19,883 bases of DNA from Candidatus Omnitrophota bacterium (GTDB taxonomy: Bacteria > Omnitrophota > Gorgyraeia > 2-01-FULL-45-10). A program made the translations under genes and the position numbers. The stretch lies in the NCBI GenBank assembly GCA_028716065.1, contig JAQUQN010000012.1, forward strand, positions 1 to 19,883, given 5' to 3'. Shown one piece after another: positions 16,265-19,883 of this stretch. The stretch's first letter is position 1. Each line of letters opens with the position of its first letter. The notes beneath the pieces are model-generated. The model had not been told where the DNA came from and did no database searches. It saw only the letters and a list, made by a program, of their open reading frames with translations.

Positions 16265-17584
16265 ATGGCTGCAATGAGGCTCACCTTACAAAACCGCGTC
16301 ACCACACTGATGATAATCTCTTCCGTCATCTTCATCAGCGCCTTTGCCGTCATACAGGTAAACAACCGCGTAGAGGCCTTAAATCAGCGCAATGTCTATC
16401 AGGCGCGCCTATCCAGTATCATAGTAAAAAATAACCTCGAGGCGACGATAAGGCAGGCCTCTGCCGAGGAGATGTCCAAATACCTCGACTCCGGACTCAA
16501 GGAACTATCGGAGACGGATATAGTCAAAGAAGCGTTCATCTTCAGCCCTGACGGGAAGATAGTGGCGGGAACGGAGGGCCACTCCGTTACCGATGTGGCA
16601 TCTTATAAAGACATGGCGAGGCTCGTAGAACTTGAAAAGATATCGAAAGAAGGCAGATGGTTCGTATTCGACATAGACAAGGCGGAGCAATCGATAATCA
16701 TATATCTGGCGCTTAAATTGAAACCGGACGGCCCGATAAATTATATCGTAAAACTGACTTACGCCCTTGGCGATATAAAAGACGCCCTCTTCGACGTTTA
16801 TAAACCCATCGCGATCACTATCCTGATAGTAATATTGGCCAACATACTACTGGGGTATTTACTTTCAAAAAGCGTCATTGGGCCTATCAAGGTATTGAAC
16901 GACGTCACAAAGATAATCGCGGGCGGGGATCTCTCCATAAGAACCAGGATACGGACGAATGACGAGCTGGAGGAACTGGGCTCGACCTTCAATCACATGA
17001 CGGAAGAACTGGTCAAGATGAAAGAGAAGGCGGAAAACGCCAATCCGCTGACCAAACTGCCCGGTAACATCGTCATACGCGAAGAGGTGGAAAATAGAAT
17101 AAAAGAAGATAAAAAATTCACCGTAATATATACCGACCTCGATAATTTCAAGGCATTCAACGATAAGTACGGCATCTCAAAGGGCGACGAAGCGATAAAA
17201 CTCTGTTCGGATGTTTTCAAAGAGGCGATCAAATCCAAAGGCAATGCCGACGACTTTATAGGACATGAGGGAGGGGACGACTTCATACTTCTTACCACGC
17301 CGGATAAGGCTAAAGACGTCGCTGATTTCATCACGACTGCATTCGATAAAGGTGTTCGTGGGTTATACAATAAAGAGGACCTGGCCGAAGGCTATATCGT
17401 AGCTCATGCCAGGGATAACACGATAAAAAAATTCGCCATAATGACCATTTCTATGGCCGGCGTTACGAATGAGCAGAGGAAAATAACGAGTTACCCGGAA
17501 GTCATGGATATAGCGGCAGGCATAAAGAAGAAGGCTAAGGCCCTTGAAAAAAGCGTCTTCGTGATCGACAAGAGAAGTTCCTAA
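16265..17584 (+). CDS. Membrane-anchored HAMP-GGDEF protein (GGDDF variant)
   Basis: A 439-residue inner-membrane signalling protein. Helix 1 is at about 13-31 and helix 2 at about 181-200; they enclose a periplasmic sensor of some 150 residues with a PAS/Cache-like FIFSPDGKIVAG strand. A HAMP linker (about 200-253) leads to a GGDEF domain containing NPLTKLPGN (260-268), YTDLDNFKAFNDKYG and the signature HEGGDDF (334-340). Diguanylate cyclases make cyclic di-GMP. Here the fourth residue is Asp rather than Glu, the preceding Arg is His, and the inhibitory RxxD is NxxD, so activity may persist but the product inhibition site is probably lost. Starts at 16265 or 16274 are both possible. The gene converges on the TPR gene, 5 bp away. 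Confidence 0.9.
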   Translation: MAAMRLTLQNRVTTLMIISSVIFISAFAVIQVNNRVEALNQRNVYQARLSSIIVKNNLEATIRQASAEEMSKYLDSGLKELSETDIVKEAFIFSPDGKIVAGTEGHSVTDVASYKDMARLVELEKISKEGRWFVFDIDKAEQSIIIYLALKLKPDGPINYIVKLTYALGDIKDALFDVYKPIAITILIVILANILLGYLLSKSVIGPIKVLNDVTKIIAGGDLSIRTRIRTNDELEELGSTFNHMTEELVKMKEKAENANPLTKLPGNIVIREEVENRIKEDKKFTVIYTDLDNFKAFNDKYGISKGDEAIKLCSDVFKEAIKSKGNADDFIGHEGGDDFILLTTPDKAKDVADFITTAFDKGVRGLYNKEDLAEGYIVAHARDNTIKKFAIMTISMAGVTNEQRKITSYPEVMDIAAGIKKKAKALEKSVFVIDKRSS

Positions 17585-17589
17585 AAATT

Positions 17590-19236
17590 TTAAGGCTGAT
17601 ATCCCAACGTCTTTGTTATCATATCCATATAAAATTTCGCGCGCCTGTTTGCCGGGTCCAATTCCAGGGCCTTTTTAAATTCCCCATAAGCATCCTCGAG
17701 CTGATTCAGATAATAATACGCCAATCCCATATTGAAATGTGGCTCCATGTAATCGGGATTTTTAGCCGCCGCTTCTTTAAATTTACGTATGGCGGCGGGG
17801 TAGTTGCCCTTGGCCCAGAATATATACCCCAATGAATTATAGGCATAGGCGAAATCGGGGTTTATCTTTATGACTTTATTGAATTGCCTTATCGCCTTAC
17901 CCCATCTCTTTCTTACAAGATAGGCGTGCCCGAGATTATAATAGAATTCCGGCAGGCTTATCTGTTTCCTGGCTTTAACAACCCTTTCCCCTATCTCTAT
18001 CGCCTCCTGGTCTTTTCCTGTATGAAGATATATATATAGGGAATTGGTCAGTCCTATCTCATCATATTTCAGTTCGAATGACGCTTTCGTGGCTCTTACC
18101 GCCTTATCCAGCGCATCCATGTCCTTCTTCAGTTCATAATAACCCAACCCCATTCCGCTTAAAGAACTGGAATCCATGGGGGCGATCTCTATCGCCTTTT
18201 CGAAAGTGGCTATGGCGTCTTCGAATCTCTTTTCGGTAAGAAGTTTATATCCTTCGATACGCAGATTTTCCGACATCGCCCTTCTGATCTTCATTTTGGC
18301 ATGACGGGTAATGGGAGCAACTTGAAAATTCACTTCCAGCATGGAAAAATACTTCAAGGCGCTTTCCATGTCATTAAGATTATAATAAGATATGTATCCT
18401 GCCTGCGCCAGAGCAAGGTCGGCTATGGCCGATTTGGGATGGCGCTCCACCAGCGAGACATAGGCGTCTCTGGCCTTTTTATACTCGCCTTTTTTATAGA
18501 AGGTATCGGCGACCTGGTATTCGCTTACGGTGGCCAATTCCGATTCAGGATATTTTTCTATTAAGTCCTTGAAAGTGCTAATAGCCTCGTCGTATTTTTG
18601 GGCGGATTTATACGCCCAGGCAAGATTAAATTTCGATCTGACGGCAATGGGGCTTTGGACGTCTATTTCGATGGCCTTGTTAAAGGCGGCTTCGGCCTTC
18701 GCGATGTCGGACAACTCAACATATATATTACCCAGTTCATAATAGGCCGCCTGGAGGGTCTTGGGGTCCTTAATAGAGCCTAGTTTTCCAGAGATATCTC
18801 TTTCCTTGCCCTTTAGCTCACTTTTCGATATCTCTATTAAGGGCCTGAAGATACGGGCAAAGAAGGCATCCAGAAAAGACAGGAACGGCCCTCTTTCCTT
18901 GGTCTTTTCATTTACTACGGATTCAAGATAAAACTTTACGTCGTCAACCTGTTTTTTGGACTTGGCGTCCGTAGTAAGGTTTTCCGCCATCTCCATGGAC
19001 ATCAAAGTTTCACCGGAAAGCATGCGCTTGGAGATCTCCTTCAGGATCACCACTTTGAGAAGAGGCCTTATCTTTTCAAAGTCCTCTATCGTCCTGGCTT
19101 CCGCGGCCCTGTCGAGGGCGACTTTGAGATTCACGACCGAGCGGTCAACGAGGTAGGTATTGTATATTACAAAAAAAAGGCCTACAAGAATGAATACCAA
19201 TAGTATCTTGTAGGTCTTTTTGATAAACGTTAACAT
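17590..19236 (-). CDS. Membrane-anchored TPR-repeat protein
   Basis: A 548-residue protein with one N-terminal membrane helix (about 9-27) and a long periplasmic or extracytoplasmic region. About ten tetratricopeptide repeats can be traced from residue 163 to the C-terminus, for example AYYELGNIYVELSDIAKAE, AYNSLGYIFWAKGNYPAAI and HFNMGLAYYYLNQLEDAY. They would form a scaffold binding other proteins. The region before the repeats is helical and charged. The start codon at 19236 overlaps the stop of the small exported protein by one base (TAATG). I cannot tell its partner; complex assembly at the cell envelope is a reasonable guess. Confidence 0.9.
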   Translation of the reverse strand: MLTFIKKTYKILLVFILVGLFFVIYNTYLVDRSVVNLKVALDRAAEARTIEDFEKIRPLLKVVILKEISKRMLSGETLMSMEMAENLTTDAKSKKQVDDVKFYLESVVNEKTKERGPFLSFLDAFFARIFRPLIEISKSELKGKERDISGKLGSIKDPKTLQAAYYELGNIYVELSDIAKAEAAFNKAIEIDVQSPIAVRSKFNLAWAYKSAQKYDEAISTFKDLIEKYPESELATVSEYQVADTFYKKGEYKKARDAYVSLVERHPKSAIADLALAQAGYISYYNLNDMESALKYFSMLEVNFQVAPITRHAKMKIRRAMSENLRIEGYKLLTEKRFEDAIATFEKAIEIAPMDSSSLSGMGLGYYELKKDMDALDKAVRATKASFELKYDEIGLTNSLYIYLHTGKDQEAIEIGERVVKARKQISLPEFYYNLGHAYLVRKRWGKAIRQFNKVIKINPDFAYAYNSLGYIFWAKGNYPAAIRKFKEAAAKNPDYMEPHFNMGLAYYYLNQLEDAYGEFKKALELDPANRRAKFYMDMITKTLGYQP

Positions 19237-19490
19237 TAATCTTCTTGCCCTTCGAAGACACGCTCACCTACGGGGTCAGGCGTCATCCTATCACTGCGCT
19301 TTTTCTCCGGCACGTGAGATTCCTTCTCCAGTTGTTTCTCGGTCTCTGGTTTCTGCGCCTCTATTCTTTCCTCACCCTCTTCTTTCGGAAGATAGGCCGA
19401 CCCTGTATCCTGCGCAAACAGACATGTCTGTGCATTCAGCGAAAATACCAGTCCCATGAATAAAATCATTAACCCTTTAAGGATTTTCAT
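19236..19490 (-). CDS. Small exported charged protein
   Basis: An 84-residue protein I do not recognise. A signal peptide (residues 1-24 or so, hydrophobic core, cleavage near LFA) is followed by a short Glu/Lys/Pro-rich tail without clear fold, probably disordered. There is no lipobox. I start it at 19490: AAGGAG lies 8-9 nt before that ATG, whereas it directly abuts the upstream ATG at 19499, which would leave no spacing. The stop overlaps the TPR gene's start, so the two are co-translated and the product may be a partner of that TPR protein. Confidence 0.65.
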   Translation of the reverse strand: MKILKGLMILFMGLVFSLNAQTCLFAQDTGSAYLPKEEGEERIEAQKPETEKQLEKESHVPEKKRSDRMTPDPVGERVFEGQED

Positions 19491-19529
19491 ATATCCCATC
19501 TCCTTTCACACTCTCCCATTTTCACATCT

Positions 19530-19558
19530 AATATAACATATAAAATGCTAATAGTCAA
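19530..19558 (-). promoter_or_regulatory. Putative promoter of the exported-protein/TPR pair
   Basis: Reading the minus strand, TTGACT (19553-19558) is followed after 17 bp by TATATT (19530-19535). Transcription from about 19523 would give a leader of roughly 33 nt to the ATG at 19490, which has a good ribosome site. Confidence 0.6.
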
Positions 19559-19606
19559 TTGCGTTAGAATAATAAAAAGGGTGCTACCATTTCCGGCGTT
19601 GTCAGG

Positions 19607-19883
19607 TTAAGTGTTCTTTAAATTTTCGATATACTCACAAAATAACTCTATTTTCCTTGCCTCATCGGGAATGAATAAAAACTGTTCAACATCTTTCGCG
19701 AGCATTTTGAAATTCAATCCCTTGCAATGTTTAATAAGTGTTAACTTCAAATCCGAAAGGTTATCGATTTTTATTTTTGACTTAAGATATTCGTAGTTTG
19801 GCTTTGTCCTTCAAACAAGAAACAATGCGTCAAAAAATTCCCTGCCCATGGGACGCCGGCGCATGAAAGTAGCGTATAGTTTT
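19607..19883 (-). pseudogene. AbiEii/AbiGii-like nucleotidyltransferase toxin, C-terminal end with in-frame stop
   Basis: The minus-strand frame entering from the right edge reads KLYATFMRRRPMGREFFDALFLV, then a TGA at 19811-19813, then continues in the same frame with RTKPNYEYLKSK... to a TAA at 19607-19609. The (G)R(D/E)F(Y/F)D block and the following KPNYEYL, plus the C-terminal FLFIPDEARKIELF, resemble the AbiEii (DUF1814) toxin family, which acts with an AbiEi antitoxin. TGA is a genuine stop in neighbouring genes, so this copy is probably broken, unless the TGA is a sequencing error. The 5' part lies outside the window. Each piece is under 70 codons, which makes the gene easy to miss. 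Confidence 0.6.

Noticed and set aside
19811..19813. TGA recoded as an amino acid
   Set aside because: The receiver-YvcK and DUF502 genes end in TGA directly at the start of the next gene, so TGA is an ordinary stop in this organism.
1..19883. CRISPR array, tRNA or rRNA genes
   Set aside because: I saw no regularly spaced direct repeats, no cloverleaf-like stretch and no rRNA signature; intergenic space is too small to hold most of these.

Overview
The window reads as chromosomal DNA of an uncultured Gram-negative bacterium. It has an outer-membrane beta-barrel candidate ending in Phe (3724-5256), standard-code TGA stops, frequent GTG starts and tightly packed genes. The combination of a eukaryote-type hexokinase, a DUF502 protein, a YvcK-family protein and TPR genes would fit the candidate phylum Omnitrophota (OP3) or a neighbouring lineage. 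That placement is an inference from gene content; no rRNA or marker gene in the window settles it.

Left flank (1-2174): a non-coding strip with two back-to-back hairpins, a SAM-dependent methyltransferase, an unrecognised secreted protein made of two repeats, and a small GIY-YIG protein whose 5' end abuts a perfect 26-bp palindrome. This part looks accessory and repeat-rich.

Centre (2179-16145): thirteen genes, all on the minus strand, with gaps of 29 bp or less and several start/stop overlaps. They look like one long operon starting from a promoter near 16182-16209. The promoter-proximal part is a membrane and ion-transport block: a soluble PRC/MgtE_N/CBS protein, an Nramp-like transporter with an altered metal site, a CBS-pair protein, an SLC13/ArsB/NhaD-like permease, a DUF502 membrane protein and a CNNM/CorC-like protein. 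The middle is RluA, a PurF homologue, a receiver-YvcK fusion and a eukaryote-type hexokinase. The distal part is the beta-barrel candidate, an HI0933-family flavoprotein and a small PQ-loop-like membrane protein.

Right flank (16265-19883): a divergent, membrane-anchored GGDEF protein (GGDDF variant) is transcribed away from the operon and converges on a translationally coupled pair, a small exported charged protein followed by a membrane-anchored TPR protein, with its own promoter at 19530-19558. At the right edge is the C-terminal end of an AbiEii-like nucleotidyltransferase interrupted by an in-frame TGA.

The strongest candidates for something undescribed lie in the middle of the operon. 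The PurF homologue has lost its glutaminase nucleophile and two glutamine-binding residues but keeps its PRPP loop and four Fe-S cysteines. The next gene fuses a degenerate receiver domain to YvcK and overlaps the start codon of a eukaryote-type hexokinase. Together they suggest a sugar/nucleotide metabolic control module. Separately, the Nramp-like protein and its MgtE_N/CBS neighbour look like a magnesium rather than manganese system.
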